This document shows positions 1 through 12,272 of a stretch of DNA of 45,000 bases, in pieces; position 1 is the stretch's first letter; every line of letters starts with the position of its first letter. The notes below the pieces were generated by a model. It saw only the letters and a program-made list of their open reading frames with translations. It was not told the DNA's origin and did not search any database. The DNA lies in NCBI GenBank assembly GCA_016946835.1, contig JACVTC010000005.1:640001-685000 (forward strand), written 5' to 3'. The stretch comes from Neocallimastix lanati (nom. inval.) (lineage: Eukaryota > Neocallimastigomycota > Neocallimastigomycetes > Neocallimastigales > Neocallimastigaceae). The position numbers and the translations under genes are program-made.

Positions 1-1070
1 TCAAGTATTCTTTTCTTTTCTTTTCTTTTTATTTTAGAATTAAATATTTTCTTTAATCCTTTATGACTTTTTTGAGATTCAGAACTGGATTTTTTATTAA
101 GAGAAAATTTATCCTTATATAATACACTGCCTTCATCATCATCATTATTATCATCATTTTCTTCTTTCCCTTCTTTTTCTTCGCTATTTAACATTTCCAT
201 TTTTAAACTATTACTAATACTAAAAGTACTTTGAACACTATCTCTTTTATTATTATAATCATTACTTGAAGAAGATGCATTAATAATATTATCTCGCTTA
301 TTATTATATGAAATATCAATATTGGGAGAAATATAATCTAATTTATCATATTCACTATCAGATGCATACCCCGCAGTAAGTCTATCTTTTTTAGAAGTAA
401 TATTTAACATACTTAGATTACTGTTTCTGTTATCTTTTTTTGATGTCTTTTCACTATCCTTCGTTTTATCACTATTAGAAAAATTAGAAAGATTACTTAA
501 TATACTAAGATTACTTCTTCTCTTTTCTTTTTTTGATGTTTTTTCACTTTCCTTTGTTTTATCATTATTAGTAAGATTACTAAATATATTTATATTACTT
601 CTTCTCTTTTCTTTTTTTAATGTATTTTCACCTTCCGTGGTTTTATCATTATTAGTAAAATTACTAAATATACCCAAATTACTTTTTCTTTTTTCCTTTT
701 TAGAAGTTTTTGAATTTTCCATTACATTGGTACTACTATTTGATGTATTACTTAACATACTTAGATTACTTTTTCTTTTATCACTGTTTGATGTTTTTTC
801 AACTATATCATCTTCATTTGATAAATTTGATATTGAACTAACCATATTAATATTACTATTTCTTTTATTTTCTGCATCATCATCATTATTATTATTATTA
901 TTGTTATTGTTATAATTATTATTATTATTATTATAATTAGTATTATTGTTACTTAAATCTTTAATTACAAATTCATTATCATTTAATTTTTCATCCTTCT
1001 TTTTGAAATTTAGAATACCATCACTATATATTCTTTGATGATGAATATAATTTTTATTTATTCCTAAATA

Positions 1071-1123
<53 letters not shown>

Positions 1124-3057
1124 CATTATTGTTAGTTGTACCAGTAGCTGTAGTAGTACTGTTACTTTCATTATTACTACTATTACTGTTATCTATATAG
1201 ACAGGAATAATTGGAGTAAATGGACTATCTGGAGTGACACGAATTGGCGTCGTTTCATTATCAAAAGTATTATAATATACACTTTTTTCTTCTGTAAATA
1301 CATGACCCTCACCACTTTTATTATTATTATTATTATTATAATTATTATTATTACTATTATTAGGATATTCATTATGATCATTAACGAAATTTGTATCAAT
1401 ATTAAATGGTTTTAGGCCAGAATGATTTGAATCGATAGGAGTAGGAGGAAGTGGTGAAGAAGGTTCTTCCTTACTCTTAAGAAGATTAGAATTACTTTTA
1501 TTTTTAACAGTTTCATTTGTTATAGTTTTTGTTAAAGATTCAGTATCTGTACTTTTATCATCATCTATTTTTAAAGTAGGAATATCAAATATATCCGGTA
1601 TTTCATCATAGGAATAAAGATTACTAGAATTAAAGATAACATAATCTTCTTCATCTTCCCATTCATTATCACTATCATTATCACTATTTCCTTTTTCTTC
1701 TTCCTTAATCGATGTTACATGATGTTTAGAATTATAATGTAAATAATCATTTTTAACACTGCTTATATTATAATCATCTCTATACGATTTTGATTTATTT
1801 ATTTGTCTTTTGATACCATTATAATATACTTTACTTCTTTTTCTTCGAGTATGAAATTCATTATGACTATTGATACTAAATCTAGTGCTATATGAGTTAA
1901 TAGATGGACTATAAGAAGATGATATTAGCATACTACTACTGTTACCATCATCCTCTTCATCTTCATCTTCAAAATTATCAACATATTCTTCTTCTAAATC
2001 ATCAATATTTCCATTTTCTGCAAAATATTCATTAACGGAATAATATCTACTATAATTTCGTTTTGGTTTTTTTATTCCACTATCATTACTATTATTTTTA
2101 CTATTAGTATTACTAGTATTAATATTAGTATTATTAGTATTAATAGTATTATTATTTGGTTGAGAATGTTCATTATTTATTATTGATGGTGGATCACTAT
2201 ACATCTTTCCATTTCCAAGTAAGAGCATATCAGATGATAAAAGATTATTATTGGATTCATTTATGATAGAAAATGGTTCCTTTTTATTTTTATAATTTTC
2301 TAGGATGGTTATTGGATTTAATCCCTTATTACTATTATCAATTTTTCCTTCTACATTTACATGATCACTATTAATATTTGCTGATGGTTCATTATGATCT
2401 GTAATGGAATTATTAATGGCTTCATTTAATGATTGCATTTGGTTAGCATCTAAAGATGTAAGGGAAGCCGATCTCATTGCAGATTTAGAAGAATTATTGG
2501 TTAAATTATTTTGATTAAAACTATTATAGGTTGAATTGGATTTAACTGGAATTAATCCTCTGTTATAATATGGATGATTATTAAGATTGTTTTTTCTTAC
2601 AGAATAAGAACTTCTTTTTCGAACTAAAGGTCTTCTATTTTTCTCTGAAAAGGAAACAGAACTCACAGAATTATGTCTTACTAAATGATTAGATCCTGTA
2701 CGATGTCTTCTTGATCTTTTATTAGCATTTTTTTCCTTTTTTCTACGTATTGCTTTTATTTTTCCTCTAATGATTCCATTATTCGGAGGTATTACTAAAT
2801 TTGCATTACTTCCAATATTACTAATTTTTTGTAATATTTGATTTTTGTATTCATCACCACTACTTAAATCATGAAGATATCTAAAATAAAGTGTAGATTT
2901 TACAAATTTCGAATAATATTTTGATTCCATAATATCATAAACATATTTTTGAGCTTTAAAAATACATGTATAATCGTTATCAGGATCCTCAGATAATAAA
3001 GAATTATTATTATTGTTAACATTATTGTTAATATTATTATCATTGTTATTATTATTA

Positions 3058-3104
<47 letters not shown>

Positions 3105-5187
3105 TGTTTTTACATTTGTATTTGTATTTTGACCAAGATTTTGATTTTGTTGATCTATAAGAGAACCAAAATTCATAGTAGAAGTTTGTTGTGATCTACC
3201 ATATAAAAAGATTTCAATTGCATTAATAATATCTAAAGACATATCCACTTTTGGATTAAAATCATTAGCATCTGGAAAAAGATATGTATTATAAATATTC
3301 CAAACATTTTCACGAATTGTCTCTTTATCAACTTCAGGTCTTAAACTTTTACTTTGTTCATTAACTAAATCTTTATTAGTTGGTGTAATTTCTGGTAATA
3401 TTCTTAATCTTTGAACTTCCATCCAAAAATTATATAAATGACTTTGATGATGATGATTCATATATTGTGTAAAATAATATCTTCCTAACGGGGTTGCTAA
3501 TACGTCATATAATGATGATGGTATATCAATATTATTCTCAAGTTTTTGCTATATTATTTTGATTATTGTTATTATATATATATATATATATTATAATATT
3601 TTAAATAGCATATGATAAATTGATTTTATTAATATATATATATATATATATTATATATATGTTTAAGGTAATAAGCAATAAATTATAGTTAAAAATATTT
3701 GTATTATGTATAACAATTTATAATAATAATAATAATAAATATATAATAAATATAATTATAGATATATAATAATAATAATAATATATAAATAATATATATT
3801 TTATTAATATTAATGTATATATAAATAATGATTATTTCATTAATAATAATAATAATATAATATATAATATATAATATAAAATTAATAATAATATTAATAA
3901 TATTAATAATATTAAATTTAATAATATTTATATATAATAAATTATTTTATTTTAATAATAATAATAATTATAATAATAATTATAATTAATATTAATATAA
4001 TGAATATTATTTACAAAATCGGGTCCACCAAGTTCTTTAATTCTTTTTTCACAATGTTTCAGCGCTGTTTCAATCCTACTAATATAAGCTTGAATAATAT
4101 AAACTTTTACTCCATGAACAATATCAGAACGATTTAAATTAGCAATTTGTGCTTTATTTAATTTTATTTCTTTTATAATATCATTTCTTAATAAACAAGC
4201 GGTTCTTAAATTGTTGCATTCTTTAATCATTCTAAGGAAATCTTCATACGTTTGAGGTATTTCATTTTGTTTTTTATATTGAGTATTGGTTCCAAGAGCT
4301 TCATTAACATACTGAATATAATCCGGTTTTCCAAAAAATCTTTCTGATAAATCATTAAATTCTTGGTTATAAAAATCTGGATCCGATAGCATATCTACTA
4401 AAGGTTGCATAACTTTGCAAACTACAATTTCTCTTATTAAAACAACAACCATTCTACTTTGATTAATTTTCTTACTTACAAGTAGTGGTATTATTTTTTT
4501 GAAAATTTTTCTTAAATGATTATATTCAAGTTCTTGAGTGGAATTAAGGGTAGGTAAGACAGCTGGATGTAATTTACCATGTTTATAATACATTGCAATT
4601 TTTAATTCAGGATTTCCTGAATTGATTTTAGCAATTCTCTGTCTTGCTTTATTAAATTCAGTTACATGATTATATAATATCGGAAGGGCAACTCTACCTA
4701 TTAAATCCTCAAAATTAACTTTTTTTAAATGTTTAATAACTACTGACACAGCGGAATACAATTCCTTTTCTAATTTGTATAGAAAACTTCGACTTGGAGT
4801 TATCTCATTATACCAACTTAATACAAATTCATTAAAAACATTATTTAAAAGTTTATTTAAAAGATCATTAACTTTAATTGAAGTAACTAATAAAGGTACA
4901 GAAATGGGAGTTTCTTCATTAATTCTACGTTTTTCAAAATCTTCCCATTCCATAGCTCGAGCAAATCGAGGAAAAGGAATATGACATTCTTTTAACTCAA
5001 AATTTGTAATCTTTTTATGAGCTACTTTAACATATATTTGGAAAACAAGTGATATTAATGAAAAAAATCCTAATAAACTAATTATTATACCAATATATCG
5101 TATTATTCTTGAAAATGATAAAAGGTGTATGGAAACTAATATTAATTGACCAATAAATATTCTATTACATACGTTTGAATGCTTCAT
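1..5187 (-). CDS. Mdm1/SNX13-like PXA-RGS protein, two exons, 3' end outside window
   Basis: Exon 1 is 4015-5187 (391 codons, ATG at 5185-5187) and exon 2 is 3548 down to 1, still open at the window edge (about 1,180 codons). The frame joins at phase 0. Residues about 10-27 and 30-54 are hydrophobic membrane segments. Residues about 100-275 form a PXA domain (FVLSWYNEITPS and LIGRVALPILYNHVTEF are visible). Exon 2 opens with an RGS domain (SLYDVLATPLGRYYFTQYM, then HLYNFWMEVQRLR), continuing after an Asn tract with IFKAQKYVYDIMESKYY. The rest is a long basic/acidic, Ser- and Asn-rich region. The order TM-PXA-RGS is that of SNX13/SNX14/Mdm1, ER proteins that tether ER to vacuole/lysosome or lipid droplets. 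The PX and nexin-C domains expected in this family would lie left of base 1. Family assignment is from motifs; the organelle role is inferred from the family. Confidence 0.85.
400..880 (-). repeat. six degenerate Lys/Ser-rich repeats inside the PXA-RGS protein
   Basis: The minus-strand protein carries six related units with the consensus KTSKKEKRRSNLSILSNL, followed by a variable SN-rich spacer. The cores lie near 410-435, 506-552, 586-630, 672-712, 757-800 and 841-880. Units are 25-35 residues apart. The basic KKEKRRS segment next to Ser/Thr could be a phosphorylation or membrane-contact motif; that is a guess. No such repeat is typical of SNX13 or Mdm1 as far as I know. Confidence 0.8.
3003..3108 (-). 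repeat. Asn tract inserted in the RGS domain
   Basis: An almost uninterrupted (AAT)n tract in coding phase encodes about 35 residues, nearly all Asn. It sits between the first half of the RGS fold (ending near GSLIDQQNQNLGQN) and the second half (IFKAQKYVYDIMESKYY). A second pure Asn run of the same gene lies at about 1071-1123 in the low-complexity region. Confidence 0.85.
3549..4014 (-). other. intron of the PXA-RGS gene
   Basis: A 466-bp intron with donor GTAAAT (first base at 4014) and acceptor ATAG (last base at 3549). The upstream exon ends GGPDF and the downstream exon starts QKLENN, both at phase 0, so the RGS frame is restored exactly. The intron is almost pure A+T with (AT)n and (AAT)n runs. 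Reading straight through it gives only a short Tyr/Asn-rich extension followed by a stop, which is an artefact. Confidence 0.85.
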
Positions 5188-5410
5188 TTTTAAAATTTTT
5201 ATTTTTATTAGAAAAAAAAAATATATATATAATATAATATAATATAATATATATTTTATAATTTTTTATAAAAAAAAAATAAAAAATAATTGTGACAAAA
5301 AAAATATATATATATTAAGGATTGATTTTAATTTATAATAATAGATATCATTAATAACAAGATATATTTCTATATTTGAATTTCTTCAATTGTTCTCTTA
5401 TTAAATTATT

Positions 5411-5454
<44 letters not shown>

Positions 5455-5704
5455 ATTTTATTATTATATATTGTAATTGAAATTTAAATATTATTATTAA
5501 TTTTTTTAAATTGGTTTATTTGCCTTTTGTTTCTTAGTTATTATTTAAACTGATAAAAAGAATAAATAAAATATTATTATTTATATATATATAATAAATT
5601 TTTAATTAAATTTAATATTTAAATAAATATTTAAATAATTAATTTGTATTAAAATTTTCATTTCTATTTTCATAATTTTCTTTCTATTTCTATTTCTTTT
5701 TCTT

Positions 5705-5735
<31 letters not shown>

Positions 5736-6817
5736 ATAACTTATTATAAACTTTCTATTTAATGACATTTACGAAATAAATAAGCTTGTATTTTTATTAA
5801 ATAAAAAAATAAATAAATGTAAATTTAAATATATAAATAAATAAATAAAGGTATTTAAAATAGTAATATTATATTGTGTGCTCACTTTTTAATAATTTAA
5901 TATTTTTTTTTTTTTTTGTTAATATCTTATGTAACTCTAAAATGAATATATAAATTTGAATAAATATATAATAAAAATTCTAGAAATTTTGTATTTTTTT
6001 TTTTTTTAACCATTAATTATAATTCTTTAAATATATACATTTTTAATTATAAATGTGAATATATAAATATTTAAATTTTTTAATTATATTATTTCTTTTT
6101 TTTCTTTATTTTTTATTTTTTTTGTTTGAAATTGATAAACTAATTTAAAATATTGAATTCATTAATATATTGATAAATATAATATATATCATAATTATTA
6201 ACAATTTGCTTATTATTTTAATGTGAATTTTTGTTTATTATCAACTTTTCGTTTTTTTTTTTTTTAAAAAAAAAATGTTTTCTTTATAACAATTATATAT
6301 ATATATATATATATTTATTGTTTTTTATGAAAGTTCGTATAATTATTGATAAATTAACATTATTAATTAATTAATCAATTATTGAATTTATTCTTTATTA
6401 AAATATTCATTACACACAGTGAATTTTATTAAATCAATAATATAAAAATAAAATAAATCTTTTTTTTTTTTTTATTGGTTGTTGTTTATTTTTTCTAATC
6501 TTTCTCCTTTAAAAGAAGTTATTTTTTTAGTTTTAAAAATAAAAAATAATTTTATGAGAAATAAATAATAAATATAAAAATTAAAAAATAATATATAATT
6601 TTTATTAATAAATTTTATTTTATGTGAAATTTTTTGATTTTCAAAAGTAAAAAAATATAAAAAAGATAAAAAATCAAATATATAAATATAATAAATCTAT
6701 TAAATAAAATATTTAATTAATTTTTAAATATAATAAAAAACATGGTTTTTTATTTTTTTATTTTTTAAATAAAATGCTATTAATCTTTATTTTAATATAA
6801 AGTTAAAATTATTCCAT
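5188..6817. other. AT-rich spacer upstream of the PXA-RGS gene, no gene seen
   Basis: This stretch holds the presumed promoter and 5' leader of the PXA-RGS gene. It contains short AT dinucleotide runs, an A run of about 37 (near 5415-5450), a T run near 5707-5733, and no open frame with amino-acid complexity. I see no RNA gene. Confidence 0.6.
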
Positions 6818-6969
6818 TTATCTATTTATTTATTTATTTATTTATTTATTATTTACTTATTTATTATTTACTTATTTATTTATTTATCTATTTATAATTT
6901 ATTTGTTTATTATTTATTTATTTATTTATTAATTGATTTATTTATTAATTTATTTATTAATTAATTAAT

Positions 6970-7000
<31 letters not shown>

Positions 7001-7012
7001 TTAATTAATCTG
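6818..7012. repeat. (TTTA)n tetranucleotide repeat
   Basis: About 190 bp of TTTA units with occasional TTTACTTA, TTTATTAA and TTTGT variants. Confidence 0.85.
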
Positions 7013-7194
7013 TTATTAAAAAAAAAACATTAATATTATATATATATATAAATTACATTATATTATCATATAAATTAAAAATATATTGCTATTATTAAAT
7101 TTTTTTTTAAGTAATTAAATTTTAATTTTATATATTATTTTCCTTTTTTGTCATTTTGTTTTTTTTTTCTGTATTATCATTATTATATTATTAT

Positions 7195-7675
7195 TACTAA
7201 TAAATACTCCTTTTATTATTAATAAATACTCCTATTTATTATTTATTATTATTTATTATTTATTATTTATTATTTATTATTTATTATTTATTATTATTAT
7301 TATTTATTATTTATTATTTATTATTTATTATTTATTATTTATTATTTATTATTTATTATTTATTATTTATTATTTATTATTTATTATTTATTATTTATTA
7401 TTTATTATTTATTATTTATTATTTATTATTTATTATTTATTATTTATTATTTATTATTTATTATTTATTATTTATTATTTATTATTTATTATTTATTATT
7501 TATTATTTATTATTTATTATTTATTATTTATTATTTATTATTTATTATTTATTATTTATTATTTATTATTTATTATTTATTATTTATTATTTATTATTTA
7601 TTATTTATTATTTATTATTTATTATTTATTATTTATTATTTATTATTTATTATTTATTATTTATTATTTATTAAA
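7195..7675. repeat. (TTATTTA)n 7-bp satellite
   Basis: Roughly 440 bp of nearly uninterrupted 7-bp unit TTATTTA. The left edge (7198-7240) carries two copies of the motif AATAAATACTCC, close to the AATAAATACTCT that recurs in the satellites at 38 and 40 kb. Confidence 0.9.
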
Positions 7676-8099
7676 TTTATTTCATTATTATAACAAATTG
7701 GTTATTTATTAATAATCAATATAATAATATATTATCATTACTATTAACAATCAAGGATAACTTCATAGTATACAATACATGTAAAAATTTAATCAAAACT
7801 ATCATAATTTATTGTTAACTATTGATAAAAATTATATAAATAAAATATAATTAAGACTATCATCATTTATTATAATTATTTATAATTATTGTTAATAAAA
7901 TATAAGATTAGCATCATAAATTATATAATTCATATATATATTTCATATAATTTTATATTAAATATATATATATATCTTATTATTATGTTAGAAGAAAAAT
8001 AAAATAATATTAAATTAAAAAAAAAAAAAAAGTTCATTAATATTAATAGGGATATGACATTAAAAAAAAAAAAAAAAGCAATAATCAATAATAATAGCA
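7676..8099. other. AT-rich spacer, no gene seen
   Basis: Diverged AT-rich sequence with several ATCATAATTTATTATTAT-like blocks and two A runs (8019-8031 and 8062-8076). Nothing coding is visible. Confidence 0.5.
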
Positions 8100-8119
8100 A
8101 TGATAATTATAATAGAATT

Positions 8120-8314
8120 AAAATGTTACTTCTTGGTGGAACTTTTAGCTTTAGATGAACTACAATTCCATCCTGGGAAACAAATACATATAAAAGAACT
8201 TATATTAAAGAGTTTTGAATCTAATATTTCTGTATATAGTTAACCTAGAGAATTACTGCCTTTCTAACACTCTACCAAATATTTATAGCTCTCTTAAGTC
8301 ATCTTTTAATAGGT

Positions 8315-8356
<42 letters not shown>

Positions 8357-8942
8357 CACAACCATGGAAGTCAATGTCGAATAAATATAGAGAAGGTGAA
8401 TCTCTACTACTCTTCCTTCAAATTCATTTAGCACAAATAGTATTAATTGTTCTTAACACAACACATCTATAGAAATTAAATTTCCTGATAATAGTTCTTT
8501 TGTTCGAATTTGTTCGAAGAATAGCTTAGTAAACAGAACACAATCTACTTTATAAATGTTATTTCTCTGTTTTATTTTACTTTTTTTTTTTTCTGTTCGT
8601 CTTATTTAATTAAAAAAATTTTTTTTGATAGTTTTCTGTTTTCTTTAATTATATTCTTTTGGTAGTTCTCTGTTTTTCTGATTAAAAATATTTTAGTAAA
8701 AAACGATTTTAACTCACATCATAATACCATAATTAACTTTAATTTTTTCACTTTATTTTTCATTATATTATATAACTTTATTTTTTATAAAATTTTACTT
8801 TTAATTATTTTATTATAAATAATTATATATTATATTTTTAATCTATTAATTATGAATTTTTCATTTACAATATATTCATAATTATAATATTTTAATAATT
8901 AATAAATAAAACAATAAAAGAAAGTGTATTCTCTTCTTAGTC

Positions 8943-8977
<35 letters not shown>
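8120..8977 (+). mobile_element. probable decayed non-LTR retroelement 3' end with poly(A)
   Basis: Near 8124-8142 the plus strand encodes LLLGGTF, recalling the FLLGG motif at the C-terminus of the minus-strand LINE family in this window. Near 8360-8460 PWKSMSNKYREGESLLLFL weakly resembles the region that follows LLGG there, but a 32-A run and stops separate the two. The stronger evidence is the end: a tail with AATAAATAAA, then AGTGTATTCTCTT, then a run of about 32 A (8946-8977). The same tail precedes a poly(A) on the opposite strand at 14927-14990. The coding match is weak; the 3' end match is better. Confidence 0.45.
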
Positions 8978-8978
<1 letters not shown>

Positions 8979-9543
8979 CATTAATTTTAAAATCTATTTC
9001 ACTTTTTCATTAATTATCTAAATATATAAAAATTTGAAGCATAACGATACATCCAACTAACTCTATAATTTAACATAATAATAAAATAAATATGCAATAA
9101 ATCTGACTTTCACAAAATATCAATAATTTATTTATCCATTTCAAACTTTTATAAAATTAGTATGTAAATAATAGATAGATATTATTTTTTAAAATATAAA
9201 TATTTTTTTATTTTTTTTTTTTTTTAATTATTTATTTATTTAACATATATTAAATAAATATATATATATATATATTATTAAAAAATTAGGCTTTTATCTT
9301 TATAGAAAAAAAAATTTTTTTTTTTTTAAATAAAATTAATTATATAAATGTTGTTCTAAAATACACTGTTAAATGTAATTGTTATCATTACTTGCTTGTT
9401 TTTAAAAGTTTTTGATATTTTATAAAAAAAAAGTTAATAAATAATATATATATTATTTTTAAAAAATTAAATTATTAAAATATAAAATAATAAAATATAA
9501 TATAAAAAAAAAAAAAAAAAAATTGTTCAAAAGAAAATACTAT

Positions 9544-9578
<35 letters not shown>

Positions 9579-9632
9579 TTTTATTTTTTTCTTTATTTCT
9601 TAAATTGATTTTAAAATTTCAGAAATATTCCT
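8978..9632. other. AT-rich spacer downstream of the SmD3 gene
   Basis: No gene seen. It holds the 3' flank of the minus-strand SmD3 gene, with long homopolymers (A near 9505-9522, T near 9544-9576). Confidence 0.55.
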
Positions 9633-9983
9633 CTACATTCCTCTTCCCCTATTAAATCTTCTTCCCTTAGTACCTCTTGTCAATGTAGTTTTTGTTCCTC
9701 TTCCAACACCTTTACCCTTTACTCCACCATTTTGGAACATAGGTGCATTCTTTAACATATCTGGAACAATTACAAAACGAATGTTTGAACCACGAATATA
9801 AACTTGATCCAGTTGTGAAACTCTACCATCTCTTTGAGTTATTGTTATATCACGCATTTGAATATTCATATTATCTTCTGCTTCATGTAAAATACCACGA
9901 AGTAATGCACCAGTACAAATTTCGACTGATACTGTATGGCCTTGAGCTTCATGAAGTAATTTTACTGGAATACCAATAGACAT
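9633..9983 (-). CDS. SMD3: small nuclear ribonucleoprotein SmD3
   Basis: An intact single-exon frame of 116 codons, ATG at 9981-9983 and TAG at 9633-9635. SmD3 is one of seven Sm proteins that form the heptameric ring on U1, U2, U4 and U5 snRNAs in the nucleus. The Sm1 motif spans residues about 15-46 ([18 protein letters not shown], then [12 protein letters not shown]) and the Sm2 motif follows ([18 protein letters not shown]). The N-terminus [12 protein letters not shown] and the Arg/Gly tail ending RGRGM are typical of SmD3, where RG dipeptides are targets of arginine methylation. Length is close to fungal orthologues. No introns and no breaks are visible. GC is clearly higher than in the flanks. 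Assignment to D3 rather than D1 rests on the N-terminus and [10 protein letters not shown]. Confidence 0.97.
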   Translation of the reverse strand: MSIGIPVKLLHEAQGHTVSVEICTGALLRGILHEAEDNMNIQMRDITITQRDGRVSQLDQVYIRGSNIRFVIVPDMLKNAPMFQNGGVKGKGVGRGTKTTLTRGTKGRRFNRGRGM

Positions 9984-10335
9984 TTTTAATTATATATACT
10001 ATATAAAATATAAAAAAAAAATAATAATAATAAAATAACATAAAAAAAATTTAATATAAATATATATTATTTAAAATTTTATATTATATAGGCATATTTC
10101 AAAATATTAAAATAAATGTATATTAATAATAATGGATTTTATTTAATATTTAATCTTTCAAAAAAAAAAAATAATAATAATAATAATAAATAAATAAATA
10201 AAATAATATAAAATAAAATATAATAAAAAAAAATATAAGTAATTTATTTTAATTGCATTGTGATTATTTAAAAACTGATAATATATAATTAAACTAAAAA
10301 AAACTTTCAATTTCCTTTTTTTTTTCCAATCATTA
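9984..10335. other. AT-rich 5' flank of SmD3
   Basis: Presumed promoter side of SmD3. A/T runs and (ATA)n blocks only; I recognise no specific element. Confidence 0.5.
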
Positions 10336-10632
10336 TTTTTAATAATATTAATTGATTATAATAATATTAATAGGTTATAATATTATTAATCGGTTATAAT
10401 ACTATTAATCGGTTGTAATATTACTAAATGGTTATATTATTATCAATTGGTTATATTATTATTAATTAATCTGGTGAAATATTATTAATTGTTCATAATA
10501 TTATTGGTTATAATATTATTAATGGGATAAAATATAATTAATCGGTAATAATAATATTAATTGGTTATAATATTATAAATTGGATACAACATTATTAATT
10601 GGCTATAATATTATTAATTTGTTTCAATATTT
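10336..10632. repeat. diverged ~20-bp tandem repeat
   Basis: About 14 degenerate copies of a unit near ATTAATTGGTTATAATATT. The GGTTATAATATTATT core is repeated with point changes (CGGTTATAA, TGGTTATAT, TGGATACAA, TGGCTATAA). Confidence 0.75.
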
Positions 10633-10765
10633 TTTTACTATTCAACTTAATTCTTCTTTAAAAATTAATAGTAATTTTTTTTTCCTATTTAACTTTATTC
10701 TTCTTTAGATTCAATAATTTTTTTTTTTTTTCTATTCAACTTAAATTTCTTCTCTAAAATTAAGC
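10633..10765. repeat. three ~55-bp imperfect repeats
   Basis: Three copies of a block beginning CTATTCAACTTAATTCTTCT and ending in AAATT plus a T run start near 10637, 10684 and 10730. Confidence 0.6.
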
Positions 10766-11424
10766 AAAATTTTCCATAAAGCCTTCTTTAATAGAATTTT
10801 TATTTCTACTTTTAAAACATTAAAACCGAATTTTCAAATAAGATTCTTCTTTGATCTATTAACCTCTATTAACCATACTTAAATGAAATCTCTTTCCTTT
10901 TTTTTTAATTTTTTTTTAAGTAAAAAAAAAAACTAAAAAAAAAAAATAATTATTAAATATTTATATAAATAATATTTTGATAAAAAAATTGACAATGAAA
11001 GTGTTATTATTGAATGATATGATTACAATTTATTAAAAGGGAAATGAATTGATAATTGATTATTATAAATTGATTAATAATAAAGATGAAAAAATATGGT
11101 AAAATCATATATGTATATATATATCTTTTTATTAACTTTATATTATTATCATTTAAATAATTCCAAAAGCAATCATTCTTAGATTACATATTAAAATATA
11201 TTCTTATTTTAATCCAATTTTATTGAAATATTTTAATAATCCTTACATTTTATAATTCTTCTAATTTAGATTTCTTTATATTGTGATGTAAAAATATAAA
11301 AAAAAAAAAAATTATTATTTCAGTATATTAAAAAAAATTAATTTGAAAAAAATTCAATCAAATTTTTAATTAAAATGTATACATATATTACATATATTAT
11401 AATGTAGTAAAAATTTTTCATAAT
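10766..11424. other. AT-rich spacer, no gene seen
   Basis: Unstructured AT-rich sequence with short A and T runs; no reading frame with coding character. Confidence 0.5.
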
Positions 11425-11459
11425 TATTTATTTGTTTGTTTATTTGTTTGTTTGTTTGT

Positions 11460-11553
<94 letters not shown>
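11425..11553. repeat. (TTTA)n / (TTTG)n repeat
   Basis: TTTG-TTTA mixed units followed by an uninterrupted TTTA tract of about 95 bp. The open frame through it is an artefact of period-4 DNA. Confidence 0.85.
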
Positions 11554-11554
<1 letters not shown>

Positions 11555-11862
11555 TCTATTCCATTATTTTTCAAAAAAAAAAAAAAAAAAAAAAAGTTAA
11601 AAGTTAATAATATTAATTATGTTCATTCAAATTGTAGTAATCTTAACTTTTTTTTTTCTTCTTTTTTTTATCATTGATATTATAAATTAACCATTTAAGA
11701 ATCTGAATTTTTTTTTTTTAAATTGGGAAAAATTGGGATGAAACTTTTATTTAATATTACTTAAAATATATATATATATATATATATGAAAATATAATAC
11801 ATAAAATATAATTTTGTATATTAATATTAAAAAAATGATAAAAAAAAAAAAAAAAAAAAAAC
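11554..11862. other. AT-rich spacer, no gene seen
   Basis: AT-rich sequence with A runs at 11574-11595 and about 11840-11861; the latter abuts the start of the decayed LINE homology. Confidence 0.5.
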
Positions 11863-12231
11863 TAACGTTTAGAGTTATGATGATGGAAGGGGACCTCTTA
11901 ATTCTTCCTATTCATTGTGAATTAATATTATCATTATAATTTGAATCTGTACTCAAATTTTTTCCATTCATCTTAGGATAATTCATCCATTAATTATTTT
12001 AATTATTATCATTATCATTATCATTATCATTCGAATTCTGATAATCTGAATTTTTTTCTTTTTTTGTTTTGTTTTTTGTTATTTTTTATCTTATCGTTTA
12101 GACGCCAACGTCAACACATGCTCTTGACAATGATTAGGTAGGTCTAAAATGGTATAGAGTATTAAATTTGAAATGAAAAATTTTTTATTTTACTAATGGG
12201 TCCTTAATCAGTATGCTAAATTGATCCTAAG

Positions 12232-12272
<41 letters not shown>

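Noticed and set aside
637-1399. Leu-rich plus-strand and Ile-rich minus-strand ORFs over the PXA-RGS gene
   Set aside because: Both overlap the long minus-strand exon, which has recognisable protein repeats in the correct frame.
3952-4014. Tyr/Asn-rich C-terminal end of the PXA exon
   Set aside because: This is read-through of the GTAAAT donor into the intron; splicing to 3548 restores the RGS domain.
7195-7675. Telomere-like 7-bp repeat
   Set aside because: TTATTTA lacks the G-run of telomeric repeats, occurs in many internal blocks and lies between genes.
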